64,000 nt of DNA from Luteolibacter rhizosphaerae (lineage in GTDB: Bacteria; Verrucomicrobiota; Verrucomicrobiia; Verrucomicrobiales; Akkermansiaceae). Location of the stretch: contig NZ_JAPDDR010000006.1 in the NCBI RefSeq assembly GCF_025950095.1, forward strand, positions 310,001-374,000. Reading direction: 5' to 3'. Below the pieces are notes generated by a model. It saw only the letters and a list, made by a program, of their open reading frames with translations, searched no databases and had not been told where the DNA came from. Each line of letters starts with the position of its first letter. Position 1 is the first letter of the stretch. This document shows, piece by piece, positions 16,601 to 25,328 of the stretch. The position numbers were made by a program, and so were the translations under genes.

Positions 16601-16707
16601 CCTCGCTCGCCGGCACGGACTGGGAGTACCATACCTTCAAGCTGACGAACTCCGAGAATCTACCCGGAAAGGGCTTCCTCCGCGTTAAGGTCGATGCGGC
16701 TCCCTGA
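13654..16707 (+). CDS. Secreted autotransporter-associated beta-strand repeat protein
   Basis: 1,017 residues. The signal peptide (MTRRQTLLALAAATSFHATPAFA) is followed by a long Gly/Thr/Asn-rich region of repeated beta-strand units with motifs such as TLNLNGGTLLL, TFNFNGGTLKA and GGLTKLGAGLLELGG, typical of autotransporter passenger repeats forming a right-handed beta-helix. The last 150 residues carry DPDKDGASNLLEFALKGDP, a Ca-binding-like tail frequent in Verrucomicrobiota secreted proteins. There is no outer-membrane beta-barrel, so it is not a type V autotransporter; export of the finished protein must use another route. The ATG at 13654 begins the signal peptide. Confidence 0.85.
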   Translation: MTRRQTLLALAAATSFHATPAFAISHYWDGTDATADADGGSGTWETATPMNWDSAATAGTAIAWPGAGTDNDAVFAGSAGTVAIAAAGVTANDLAFQTTSYAVTGGALTLNNTGNNTISILSGLTASISAPITATSGAVTIAGPGTLNLSGDYTGTGRNFTVSGATLNLSSPAFAIKKFIVGAGVGSAPATLNLTSGTVTTTGDYVGVGDGINGTMNVQGGSLVLATGATALFLGTNANTTGTLNITSGSVTVNAGPLQIGSGYNGTQTTNSTGILSISGTGTYSHNSGSPVKLTNVVDQAGTVNLLTGGTFNINGQAITKGGGNATFNFDGGTLRSTAGTGNYFTGGLNPVINAGGANIDTNGFNATISTNLIAGTGNGGLVKKGNGFLGLGGANTFSGDVLVQGGQLIANAVSAIPHPEKVQVSTGAGYGVRLTGTALTEAEVVSLMDAADFSIGTFFAVDTGGGNTTLTTNAGTLTNQGNAIGLAKVGGNSLILDLAGQTFTGGISVAGGPLVLDTTGSKTYPGTITGNQTLNIQGAGNLTLTGTANIGQFNKFGTGIFTVADGALTLAANQNFFVHDGLFQQTGGSVNSGAYTVIGRTAGQTGEYAISGGTLNASGTAGVQRNAVIAEQGSTGILTINGGTVNATNSTAGSNIGGFFYGIIMAATAADNATLNLNGGTLLLSRVGTTFTPGTSTFNFNGGTLKANNGFLNFMQGLTRANVRNGGAVIDTNGNSLVLNQDLKHSNIPGDAAVDGGLTKLGAGLLELGGFDSDYTGKTTVGEGTLLMYSPTLADGSDLSIAAGATLDLQTGSTDTVRGLIIAGVPAAVGTWGALDSLDADFTTGAITGSGLIEVTQLATASKFDTWASAAGLAGPNALPSADPDKDGASNLLEFALKGDPTAGGNPGLTRAIIQDVSAPAGNELTLVVAVRDGAVFAAGSGGAQTATVDGIVYRVEGSLALGSFDSPVAHLSKSDTAPGMPSLAGTDWEYHTFKLTNSENLPGKGFLRVKVDAAP

Positions 16708-16730
16708 TCCGCGGTGTCATCTCTTGCGCT

Positions 16731-16756
16731 AGGGGCCTCCTTCCGTGGGGGCCCCT
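16731..16756 (+). terminator. Hairpin after the beta-strand repeat gene
   Basis: AGGGGCC (16731-16737) pairs with GGCCCCT (16750-16756) across 12 nt, 24 nt after the stop codon. Only a short CTTC follows, so termination may be weak. Confidence 0.4.
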
Positions 16757-16824
16757 CTTCGCGTCATCCGGGCTTCGTGGCGTATGAAAGTCCCTCGCGG
16801 GTCCGTTTCTTTTCCCCGGACCCC

Positions 16825-18771
16825 ATGAAGCTCATTCTCCGCTCCACCCTCGTCGCCGCCGCCACGATCTCGCTCTCCAGCGCGGCCGATCCCTTCCTCA
16901 GCCCGCTTTTCACGGACCACATGGTCCTGCAGCGCGATCAGCAGGACTCGGTCTGGGGCTGGACCCAGCCGGGTGCCAAGATCACCGTGACCCTCGCCGG
17001 GAAGTCTGCGGACGCCGTGGCCGGGGCCGATGGCAAGTGGAAGGTGACGCTCCCCGCCCTCCCGGCTGGTGGTCCTCACACCATGACCGTCAGCGGTCCG
17101 CAGTCGGTCACGCTCAATGATATCCTGATCGGGGATGTCTGGATCTGCTCCGGTCAGTCGAACATGGAGTGGAATGTCGCGAACTCCGGGAATGCCGCCG
17201 AGGAGATCGCCGCCGGGACCCACCCGCAGGTCCGCTCGATCAATCTCGACCACGTCACCTCCGCCACCCCGCAGAAGACCTTCTCCGGCAGCGCCTGGAT
17301 GCAGTGCACGCCGCAGACGGTCGGCAGCTTCACCGCTGTCGGCTACTACTTCGGTCGCAAGCTGAACCAGGATCTCGGCGTGCCCATCGGCCTCATCCAC
17401 ACCTCATGGGGCGGCACCATCGCGGAGGCCTGGGCCAGCAAGGAGTCGCTTTTGCCCCTGCAGGATTTCAATGCCGCCATGGAAGCGCTCGAAGCCCAGT
17501 CGCGGCCATCTACCGGCGAGACGCCGCAGCAGGCCTGGCTCAAACGCCACGACGCCGGCACCATCGGCAATTGGGCCAATCTGAGCGAAGTCGATGCCTC
17601 ATGGTCCAAGGCTCCCCAGCCCCTCCAGTGGTCCGGTTCCGCCTTCGCTGATCTCGCGAATCTGGATGGCGTCGCGTGGTTCCGCCGCACCGTGGAAGTC
17701 CCCGCTGCCGATGCCGGGAAGGAAGCCGAGCTCAATCTCGGCGCCATCGATGACGACGACACCGCCTGGGTCAACGGCCGCGAGGTTGGCAACACCGCCG
17801 GTTTTGCCAAGCAGCGCTCTTACAAGATCCCGGCAGGCGTCCTGAAGGCAGGCAGCAATGCCATCTCGGTCCGGATCATCGACCACTCGGGCAATGCCGG
17901 TTTCAATAGCGGACCGGAGAGCATGAATCTCAGCGTCCCCGGCTCCGCCGCGCTGCCGCTGGCCGGTGAGTGGCATTATAAGGTGAGCGCGGACCTCACC
18001 AAGACCGGTGCCTACCCGCGCCTGCCAAACGACAATCCGAATGTTCCTACCGTGCTCTACAATGCCATGATCGCTCCGCTCCTGCCCTACGGCGTCAAGG
18101 GCGCGATCTGGTATCAAGGGGAAAGCAATGCCTCCCGCGCCATGCAGTACCGCCGCGTGCTTCCGGCCATGATCGGGGATTGGCGCAAGGCCTTCGGACA
18201 GGGCGATTTCCCCTTCTACATCGTGCAACTCGCCAACTTCACCCAGACCCAGCCGCAACCCGGTGAGGCGGAGTGGGCGGAACTCCGCGAGGCCCAGACC
18301 CTGACCTCCAAGAACGTCAAGAACGCCGGCCTCGCCGTCACCATCGACATTGGCGAAGCGGGCGATATCCACCCTCGGAACAAGCAGGACGTCGGCAAGC
18401 GCCTCGCCCTTCAGGCCCTCGCGAAAACCTACGGCCAGAAGATCGTCGCCGCCGGTCCCGAGTTCAAAAGCTCGAAGGTCGAGGGCTCCTCGATCAAGCT
18501 CAGCTTCGATAGCACCGGCACCGGCCTAGTCGCCAAGGGCGGCCCGCTCAAAGGCTTTGCCATCGCCGGAGCCGATAAGAAGTTCGTCTGGGCGGATGCG
18601 AAGATCGACGGCATCAACGTCGTTGTCTCCTCGGCCCAAGTCCCCGCGCCCGTCGCCGTCCGCTATGCATGGGCCGCGAATCCGGAGGCCAATCTCTTCA
18701 ATCAGGAAGGCCTCCCCGCAGGTCCCTTCCGCACCGACGAGTGGCCCGGCGTGACCGACGCCCGCCGCTAA
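16825..18771 (+). CDS. Sialate O-acetylesterase family protein
   Basis: 648 residues, exported (signal peptide MKLILRSTLVAAATISLSSA). SGNH-type esterase of the sialate O-acetylesterase family: the nucleophile block reads CSGQSNMEW at about residue 110, then GGTIAEAW, WYQGESNASR and the catalytic Asp/His block DIHPRNKQDVGKRLA. A galactose-binding-like beta domain sits between the two halves (VAWFRRTVEVP, VRIIDHSGNAGFN). It should remove acetyl groups from sialic acids or plant/animal glycans outside the cytoplasm. The ATG at 16825 starts the signal peptide. It stands between two hairpins and is probably monocistronic. Confidence 0.9.
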   Translation: MKLILRSTLVAAATISLSSAADPFLSPLFTDHMVLQRDQQDSVWGWTQPGAKITVTLAGKSADAVAGADGKWKVTLPALPAGGPHTMTVSGPQSVTLNDILIGDVWICSGQSNMEWNVANSGNAAEEIAAGTHPQVRSINLDHVTSATPQKTFSGSAWMQCTPQTVGSFTAVGYYFGRKLNQDLGVPIGLIHTSWGGTIAEAWASKESLLPLQDFNAAMEALEAQSRPSTGETPQQAWLKRHDAGTIGNWANLSEVDASWSKAPQPLQWSGSAFADLANLDGVAWFRRTVEVPAADAGKEAELNLGAIDDDDTAWVNGREVGNTAGFAKQRSYKIPAGVLKAGSNAISVRIIDHSGNAGFNSGPESMNLSVPGSAALPLAGEWHYKVSADLTKTGAYPRLPNDNPNVPTVLYNAMIAPLLPYGVKGAIWYQGESNASRAMQYRRVLPAMIGDWRKAFGQGDFPFYIVQLANFTQTQPQPGEAEWAELREAQTLTSKNVKNAGLAVTIDIGEAGDIHPRNKQDVGKRLALQALAKTYGQKIVAAGPEFKSSKVEGSSIKLSFDSTGTGLVAKGGPLKGFAIAGADKKFVWADAKIDGINVVVSSAQVPAPVAVRYAWAANPEANLFNQEGLPAGPFRTDEWPGVTDARR

Positions 18772-18784
18772 GGCTCTCGAAATG

Positions 18785-18850
18785 GCAAGGACCGTGGTCC
18801 GGCGGGGCAAGGCTCAAACCTTTGCAATCCCGCCCCGCTGCGGTCCTTGC
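18785..18850 (+). terminator. Long nested hairpin terminator after the esterase gene
   Basis: GCAAGGACCG (18785-18794) pairs with CGGTCCTTGC (18841-18850), and inside it GCGGGGC (18802-18808) pairs with GCCCCGC (18832-18838). The 3' side runs into TTGTTTTG. This is a strong structure 14 nt after the stop codon. Confidence 0.7.
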
Positions 18851-18888
18851 TTGTTTTGGCATGCTGGGAGCTTCATGGTCGCCGATCC

Positions 18889-21800
18889 ATGGCAATCCGC
18901 GTCGGCCTCCACCATCTTACCGAGTATCGCTATGACCGAGAGGTCGGCCTGACTCCGCATGTCATCCGGCTCCGGCCCTGCGTCCATTCAAGAACCCCGA
19001 TTCTCGCCTATTCGCTCAATATCGAGCCGGCCAATCACTTCCTGAACTGGCAGCAGGATCCCTTCGGCAATTGGAACGCCCGCGTCGTCTTCCCGGAGAA
19101 GACCACCCACCTGAAGATCGTCGTCGATCTGGTGGCGGACATGACCGTTATCAATCCCTTCGATTTCTTCCTGGAGGAATACGCCGAGGAGTGGCCCTTC
19201 GATTACCCCGCCGCCCTCAAGCACGAGCTCTCGCCCTACCTGAAGATCCGCGAGAGCGGCCCGCGCCTGATGGAGTGGCTCGGCACCATTTCCCGCGAGA
19301 AGCGCCGCACCATCGATTTCCTCGTCGATGTGAATTCCCGCCTGAACCAAGCGCTCGGCTACGTTATCCGCTTGGAGGCCGGCGTGCAGTCCTGCGAGGA
19401 GACCTTCGAGGTCGGCAAGGGTTCCTGCCGCGATTTCTCCTACTTGTTGGTCCAAGCCCTCCGCCACCTCGGCCTCGCGGCCCGCTTCGTCTCGGGCTAC
19501 TCGGTGCAGCTCACGCCGGATGAGAAGTCGCTCGATGGTCCTTCCGGCGTCGCGGAAGATGTCACCGATCTTCACGCTTGGGCGGAGGTCTACATCCCCG
19601 GTGCAGGCTGGGTCGGCCTCGATGCCACCTCCGGTCTCTTCGCCGGGGAGGGGCACATCCCGCTTTCCTGCACCCCGGAGCCCGCCAGCGCCGCCCCTGT
19701 CGTCGGCGGGGTGGATCCCTGCGAGAGCGAGTTCATCTGGGCGAACGAGGTCACCCGCGTCCACGAGGACCCCCGCGTCACCAAGCCCTATTCGGACACC
19801 GAGTGGGAAGCCATCGACGCCCTCGGTGCGAAGGTGGATGAGGTCCTTGAAGCGGGCGATGTCGCCCTGACCATGGGTGGTGAACCGACCTTCGTCTCCA
19901 TCGATGACATGGAAGGCGCGGAGTGGAACGTCTCCGCCGATAGCCCGGCCAAGCGCAAGCTGGCCTTGAGCCTGTTAGGCCGCCTGAGGAACTACTTCGG
20001 CCCGAGCGGCCTGCTCCACTACGGGGAAGGGAAGTGGTATCCCGGCGAACCCTTGCCCCGCTGGGCCTACACTGTTCTCTGGCGGAAGGACGGCCAAGCA
20101 CTCTGGAAGGATGAGCGCCTGCTCGCCGATCCCAACTCGGACCCGGGCCACGGCATCGAGGATGCCCGCCGGTTCGCTTCTCAGGTGGTCGATCAACTCG
20201 GCTGCAATCAGTCCCATCTCATCGCAGGTTTCGAGGACGCCTTCTACTACGCATGGCGGGAAAGCACCCTGCCTGCGAATGTCGATCCCTACTCGGCGGA
20301 TCTCGATGATCCCTTGGAGCGCCGTTATCTCGCCACGCTTCTTGACCGTGGCCTGTCGAAGCCGACCGGTTTCGCGCTGCCGCTGGAGTGGGATGCCGAG
20401 CGTGACATTTGGCAGAGCTCGCTCTGGACCTTTCGTCGCGGCCGCATGTCGCTCGTTCCCGGCGGCTCGCCAATGGGCTTCCGTCTCCCGCTCGATTCCC
20501 TCCCGAAGGCTCCTGATGACCAAGACACGCGGCAGGCGATGTTGGAATCTTCTCCGCTCGAGCCGAAGTCCGACCTGCCTGCCCATGGCGCGATCCTCCC
20601 GGCGGGCCGCACGCTCCAGAGTGGCATCGGCTTCACTCCGGCGCCCCCGGAACCGGCAGACTCTGGCAAGCCCGTGCCGCAGACCGCCATCGTCTTCGAG
20701 CCGCGCCATGGCAAGCTCCACGTCTTCTTCCCGCCCGTCACCCATCTCGAGCACTACCTCACCCTGTTAGAGGCGGTCGAAAACGTCGCTGCCAGGCTCA
20801 AGCTGCCCGTCATCATCGAGGGCTACGAGATGCCTTGGGACCGCCGCATCGAGCGAATCAAGGTGACTCCGGATCCCGGCGTGATCGAAGTGAATGTCCA
20901 TCCTGTTACCAACTGGCGCGACCTCGTCGAGAACACCACCACACTTTACGAGGCCGCCCGTCTTTCGCGTCTGGGCACCGAGAAGTTCATGCTCGATGGG
21001 CGCCACACCGGCACCGGCGGCGGCAATCACGTCACCCTCGGCGGCGAGACGCCGGACCGCAGCCCCTTCTTGCGCAAGCCCGGCCTGCTGCGCAGCCTCA
21101 TCACCTATTGGCAGCACCACCCCGGCCTTTCCTATCTCTTCTCCGGCCTTTTCCTCGGCCCCACCAGCCAGGCTCCGCGTGCCGATGAAGGCCGCGATGA
21201 CCGTCTCTTCGAGCTGGAGATCGCCTTCAGCCAGCTTCCGGAAGCCGGCGATCCGCCTTGGATGGTGGACCGCGTTCTCCGGAACATGCTCACCGATCTA
21301 ACCGGCAATACCCACCGCGCCGAGTTCTGCATCGACAAGCTCTACGCCCCGGGTGCCGCCAGCGGCCGTTTGGGTATCCTTGAGCTCCGCGCCTTCGAGA
21401 TGCCGCCGCATGCCCGCATGAGCTTGGTGCAGATGCTCCTCGTGCGCTCGCTGGTGGCGAAGTTCTGGAATGAACCGTACCATGGCAAACTGGTTCGCTG
21501 GGGCACCGAGCTCCACGACCGCTTCATGCTGCCGCATTTCGTTCGGCAGGATCTCATCGATGTCGCGCTGGATCTCAAGAACTCCGGCATCCCCTTCGAG
21601 GCCGCGTGGCTAGAGCCTTTCCATGAGTTTCGCTTCCCCGTTTACGGCCGCGTCTGCCATGACGGAGTGGAAATGGAGATCCGCGCCGCGCTCGAGCCGT
21701 GGCATGTGCTCGGTGAGGAAAGTAGCTCCACCGGCACCGCCCGTTATGTCGATTCCTCGGTCGAGCGCGTGCAGGTGAAGATCCGCAACATGGTCGAGGG

Positions 21801-22245
21801 CCGCCACGTGCTCGTCTGCAATGGCCGTCGCATTCCGCTCCAGCCTACCGGTCGTCGTGGCGAATACGTTGCCGGTGTCCGCTACAAGGCTTGGGACCCG
21901 TGGTCGGCCATGCACCCGACCATCGGCGTCCACACCCCGCTCACCTTCGATGTTGTCGATACCTGGAACCGCCGCTCGCTCGGTGGTTGCGTCTATCACG
22001 TCGTCCACCCGGGCGGTCGCAGTTACGAGAGCTTCCCGGTGAATGCCTACGAGGCCGAGTCGCGCCGCGTGAACCGCTTCTGGCAGCATGGGCACACCCC
22101 CGGCGTCATGGAACCCGCCTCCACCGGCGGCTTCGGCTACCATCGCGTGGTGGATCGTGCCGGCGGCCCGCTCGTTGCGTATACCGAAGTCCCCATGGAA
22201 GACCCTTCGATGGATTTCCCCGTTACCTTGGACCTCCGTCGCTAG
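18889..22245 (+). CDS. Transglutaminase-like protein with DUF2126 domain
   Basis: 1,118 residues, the normal length of the transglutaminase/DUF2126 family. The N-terminal region (RVGLHHLTEYRYDREVGL) is the bacterial transglutaminase N-domain; the catalytic triad is visible as Cys in GKGSCRDFSYLL (about residue 180), His in TDLHAWAEVYIPG (about 229) and Asp in GLDATSGL (about 244). The remaining 800 residues match DUF2126 (ALTMGGEPTFVSIDD, GRHTGTGGGNHVTLGG). No signal peptide is seen, so it is probably cytoplasmic. In other bacteria the gene goes with alpha-E (DUF403) and circularly permuted ATP-grasp genes, which are absent here. The ATG at 18889 precedes the domain directly. Confidence 0.88.
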   Translation: MAIRVGLHHLTEYRYDREVGLTPHVIRLRPCVHSRTPILAYSLNIEPANHFLNWQQDPFGNWNARVVFPEKTTHLKIVVDLVADMTVINPFDFFLEEYAEEWPFDYPAALKHELSPYLKIRESGPRLMEWLGTISREKRRTIDFLVDVNSRLNQALGYVIRLEAGVQSCEETFEVGKGSCRDFSYLLVQALRHLGLAARFVSGYSVQLTPDEKSLDGPSGVAEDVTDLHAWAEVYIPGAGWVGLDATSGLFAGEGHIPLSCTPEPASAAPVVGGVDPCESEFIWANEVTRVHEDPRVTKPYSDTEWEAIDALGAKVDEVLEAGDVALTMGGEPTFVSIDDMEGAEWNVSADSPAKRKLALSLLGRLRNYFGPSGLLHYGEGKWYPGEPLPRWAYTVLWRKDGQALWKDERLLADPNSDPGHGIEDARRFASQVVDQLGCNQSHLIAGFEDAFYYAWRESTLPANVDPYSADLDDPLERRYLATLLDRGLSKPTGFALPLEWDAERDIWQSSLWTFRRGRMSLVPGGSPMGFRLPLDSLPKAPDDQDTRQAMLESSPLEPKSDLPAHGAILPAGRTLQSGIGFTPAPPEPADSGKPVPQTAIVFEPRHGKLHVFFPPVTHLEHYLTLLEAVENVAARLKLPVIIEGYEMPWDRRIERIKVTPDPGVIEVNVHPVTNWRDLVENTTTLYEAARLSRLGTEKFMLDGRHTGTGGGNHVTLGGETPDRSPFLRKPGLLRSLITYWQHHPGLSYLFSGLFLGPTSQAPRADEGRDDRLFELEIAFSQLPEAGDPPWMVDRVLRNMLTDLTGNTHRAEFCIDKLYAPGAASGRLGILELRAFEMPPHARMSLVQMLLVRSLVAKFWNEPYHGKLVRWGTELHDRFMLPHFVRQDLIDVALDLKNSGIPFEAAWLEPFHEFRFPVYGRVCHDGVEMEIRAALEPWHVLGEESSSTGTARYVDSSVERVQVKIRNMVEGRHVLVCNGRRIPLQPTGRRGEYVAGVRYKAWDPWSAMHPTIGVHTPLTFDVVDTWNRRSLGGCVYHVVHPGGRSYESFPVNAYEAESRRVNRFWQHGHTPGVMEPASTGGFGYHRVVDRAGGPLVAYTEVPMEDPSMDFPVTLDLRR

Positions 22246-22275
22246 GTCGCTGGCAAGCGGTCCGTATCGCAGCAT

Positions 22276-24024
22276 GTGAGAATCCTTTCCCTGCTGTTGG
22301 TCCTCTTGGCGATGGCGAAGGCCGACCCGCATCCGCGCCTGCTTTTCCCCGCCTCCGCCGAGGAGAAAGTAAAGCAGCGCATTGCCGCGGATCCGCTTGC
22401 CGCCAAGCTCCAGGCCCACATCCTGAAGCGCGCGGAAAAGGTGCTCACCGAGCGCACCTGCGAGCATCGCATCCCGGATGGCAAGCGCCTGCTCTCCGAA
22501 TCGCGCATGGCACTTCACCACCTCCTCTTCTGTGGCTGGGCATGGCGGACCACCTGGGAAGAACGCTTCCGCGAGCGGGCGATCCGCGAGCTGGATGCCG
22601 CCTGCGCGCTGAAGGACTGGAATCCATCCCACTTCCTCGACACCGCCGAGATGGCCACCGCCGTTGCGATCGGTTACGATTGGCTCCATCCCTCGCTCAC
22701 CCCGGAGCAGCGACGCCGGTATGAGGATACCCTCCTGCGCCTCGCCCTTCCGGAGGTGGAAAACCGCCACGCGAAAGCCGGTTGGTGGACCGGCCCGTCT
22801 AACAACTGGTCCCAGGTCTGCGGCACCGGCATGGCCCTCGCTGCGGAAGCCATCCGCGAGCGTGATCCCGCCCGCTGCGAGGCGATCATCCGCCACGGCA
22901 GGGAGTTGATCGAAAGCTGCCGCTCTTTCTACGCTCCGGACGGTGCCTACCCGGAGGGACCCTCCTATTGGCACTACGGCACCAATTATCATACCCTCCT
23001 CCTTGCCGCGCGCGAAGCCCTGGGCCAGCCGGTGGAGGTTCCCGCGTTGCTCCATCGCAGCGGCGACTTCATGCGCCACATCACCGGTCCCACGCGTGTT
23101 TCCTTCAGCTTCGCCGATGGCGACCCCTACACTGAGATCCCGACCCCGGCCCAGAACTGGATCGCCACCCGCTTCAAGGATCCCGCACAGGCCCGGCATG
23201 TGAGAAGCCTCTTGGAGAAGGCCCTTCAGAAAGACCTCGGCACCGGCTCGACCGGGAATCTCCGCTTCTTCCCTCTGCTCTTGCTGTGGCTTCCGGAAGA
23301 GCCCGGGGAAGACAAGGCTGCACCGGCCGCCACCTCCGCCGCCTTCAAGGGCGAACAAGCCTTCGCGTTCTTCCGCACCGCATGGAGTCCGGACGCCGCA
23401 TGGCTTGCGATCAAGGGCGGTACCGGTGCCGCCAGCCATGGCCATCTCGATGCCGGCGTCTTTGTCTACGAGGCCGCGGGCATCCGCTGGTTCCACGACA
23501 TGGGGAAGGACGACTACAACATGCCCGGCTACTTCGGGAAACAGCGCTGGGACTACTTCCGTCTCACCAATCTCTCGCACAATACCCTCGTGATCGGCGG
23601 CAAGCTTCAGGCGGCTCCCCGCGTCGGCTGCCCGGTTGAAATGTCCGAAGCCGGGAACCAAGCCCGCATTGATCTCACCAGCGCCTACGCCTCTCAAGCG
23701 GAGTCGGTCATCCGCACCGCGACCTTCGATCCCACCACGGGTGCCGTATCTCTCTCGGACCGCATCGGTAAGCCGTCCGGTCCCGTCCGCTGGGCCGTCA
23801 TCACCAAGGTTCCGCCGAAGTTCGATGGGCCGCGGGTGACGATTGAGGAATCAGGCAAGCGCCTCGTCCTCACCCGCAGGGACCAGTCCGGCGGCCAGTG
23901 GGAAAGCTACTCCCTCAAGCCTCCCACCGGGCGCGAGAACCAGAATCAGGGCTACCACTTGTTCGGCTTCACCGCGCCTGTTGCGGATCGCCTCGCCCTT
24001 GAAGTCGGCTGGCAGCTTGAGTAG
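22276..24024 (+). CDS. Heparinase II/III-family polysaccharide lyase, exported
   Basis: 582 residues. It starts with GTG (22276) and a signal peptide MRILSLLLVLLAMAKA. The first half is an (alpha/alpha) toroid with WWTGPSNNWSQVCGTGMALAAEA and DGAYPEGPSYWHYGTNYH, the conserved heparinase II/III active-site regions; the second half is beta-sandwich-like and contains the family HxHxD-type block ASHGHLDAG. It should cleave uronic-acid polysaccharides outside the cytoplasm; the substrate (heparin-like glycan, alginate or other) cannot be read. The gene follows DUF2126 by 30 bp and GNAT follows by 11 bp. Confidence 0.8.
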   Translation: MRILSLLLVLLAMAKADPHPRLLFPASAEEKVKQRIAADPLAAKLQAHILKRAEKVLTERTCEHRIPDGKRLLSESRMALHHLLFCGWAWRTTWEERFRERAIRELDAACALKDWNPSHFLDTAEMATAVAIGYDWLHPSLTPEQRRRYEDTLLRLALPEVENRHAKAGWWTGPSNNWSQVCGTGMALAAEAIRERDPARCEAIIRHGRELIESCRSFYAPDGAYPEGPSYWHYGTNYHTLLLAAREALGQPVEVPALLHRSGDFMRHITGPTRVSFSFADGDPYTEIPTPAQNWIATRFKDPAQARHVRSLLEKALQKDLGTGSTGNLRFFPLLLLWLPEEPGEDKAAPAATSAAFKGEQAFAFFRTAWSPDAAWLAIKGGTGAASHGHLDAGVFVYEAAGIRWFHDMGKDDYNMPGYFGKQRWDYFRLTNLSHNTLVIGGKLQAAPRVGCPVEMSEAGNQARIDLTSAYASQAESVIRTATFDPTTGAVSLSDRIGKPSGPVRWAVITKVPPKFDGPRVTIEESGKRLVLTRRDQSGGQWESYSLKPPTGRENQNQGYHLFGFTAPVADRLALEVGWQLE

Positions 24025-24035
24025 TCCATCACGAC

Positions 24036-24482
24036 GTGAGCTCCTCCTTTGAACTCCGCGCCGCGACCCCCGACGACCACAATGCAGTCTTCGCCCTCTA
24101 CGAAAATCTCTTCCGCCACCACGTCGAGCGGATCTGGGGTTGGGACCCGGCTTGGCAGACCGCCAACTTCATCAAGGAATGGCAGACCACCCGCACGGAC
24201 CTGATCCTCATTCCCCATGGTCTTTCCGGCTACCTTCAGGTGAAGTCCGAGCCGGATCACGACTACATCCTGTCGCTCGGCATTCTCCCGGAGAGCCAAG
24301 GGCAGGGGATCGGCCGCCGGATCGTCGCCGATCTCATGCAGGCAGCAGCCTCGCGCGGTATGCCCCTCCGCCTCTCCGTCTTCCGCACCAATTCCCGGGC
24401 TCTCGAATTCTACGAATCACTGGGCTTCCAGACCACCACGGAAACCCCCGAGTTCCACCGCTTGGAGTGGACGGCCAACTAG
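24036..24482 (+). CDS. GNAT-family N-acetyltransferase
   Basis: 148 residues with the GNAT fold: the acetyl-CoA pyrophosphate loop is ESQGQGIGRRIVADLM, after the beta-strand LSLGILPE, and the C-terminal block reads NSRALEFYESLGFQ. The acceptor is unknown. It starts with GTG at 24036, 11 bp after the lyase stop, and is 37 bp before pyrF, so it is probably part of a short operon. Confidence 0.85.
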   Translation: MSSSFELRAATPDDHNAVFALYENLFRHHVERIWGWDPAWQTANFIKEWQTTRTDLILIPHGLSGYLQVKSEPDHDYILSLGILPESQGQGIGRRIVADLMQAAASRGMPLRLSVFRTNSRALEFYESLGFQTTTETPEFHRLEWTAN

Positions 24483-24519
24483 GAATTGCCCCCCGGCTCC
24501 GCCCTGCTAAAACCGGCCC

Positions 24520-25299
24520 ATGCGCTACCGCGAACGCCTCCAAGCCCGTATCGAAGCCACCGGTTCCCGTCTCTGCGTCGGGCTCGACCCCCGGCCCGGC
24601 GATGGCGGCATCGAGGCCGTCCCGGATTTTCTGAAGCAGGTGGTCGACGAAACCTGGGAACACGCCGCCGCCTTCAAGCCGAACATCGCCTACTTCGAGG
24701 CCATGGGCCTTCGCGGCCTCCACATCATGGAGGATCTCCTCGCGGACATGCCGAAGGAAGTCCCCGTGATCCTAGATGCCAAGCGCAGCGACATCGGCGA
24801 AACGCAGAAGTACTACGCGCATAGTTACTTTGCCCACTGGAAGGTGGATGCCGTCACCCTCAATCCCTTCCTCGGCTACGATTCCATCGAGCCCTTCCTG
24901 AACTGGGAAGGGAAGGGGATCTACCTCCTCGCCGTCACCTCGAATCCCGGCTCCGCCGATTTCCAGCGCCAGACCCTCGCCGATGGCCGCTCGGTCTTCG
25001 AGCTCGTCACCGCCCTCGGCGAACGCGCCGCCGGCCTGCCCACCGATGTCGGCTACGTCGTCGGCCTCACCAATACCTCAGGCGTTCTGCAACGCATCCC
25101 GGATGCCCCGCTCCTGATCCCCGGTCTCGGGGCCCAAGGGGGGGATTTGGCCGAGTTGGCCGCCGCCGCCCGCACCGCGCCGGATGTCATCAATGTCTCA
25201 CGCGGAGTGCTTTACGCCGATGATGGCCTCTCCTTCGGCGAGCGCGCCCGGCTTTGGGCGGAGCGGATCTCGAAATCCTATCAAGAACCGGTCGCGTGA
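24520..25299 (+). CDS. pyrF: Orotidine 5'-phosphate decarboxylase, group II (PyrF)
   Basis: 259 residues. Decarboxylates OMP to UMP, the last step of de novo pyrimidine synthesis. The catalytic Lys/Asp network is the motif DAKRSDIGET at about residue 86, preceded by CVGLDPRPGD and FKPNIAYFEAMG, and followed by VTLNPFLGYDS. The length and motif version are those of the longer group II enzymes. Neighbouring genes are unrelated. Confidence 0.93.
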   Translation: MRYRERLQARIEATGSRLCVGLDPRPGDGGIEAVPDFLKQVVDETWEHAAAFKPNIAYFEAMGLRGLHIMEDLLADMPKEVPVILDAKRSDIGETQKYYAHSYFAHWKVDAVTLNPFLGYDSIEPFLNWEGKGIYLLAVTSNPGSADFQRQTLADGRSVFELVTALGERAAGLPTDVGYVVGLTNTSGVLQRIPDAPLLIPGLGAQGGDLAELAAAARTAPDVINVSRGVLYADDGLSFGERARLWAERISKSYQEPVA

Positions 25300-25328
25300 C
25301 CGCGTAACCACGTTACTTTGGCCCGTTC

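Noticed and set aside
12349-16632. 1,427-codon open frame on the minus strand
   Set aside because: It lies opposite two clear plus-strand genes with signal peptides and family motifs. High GC at third positions removes stops from the mirrored frame; the product is low-complexity and has no domain.
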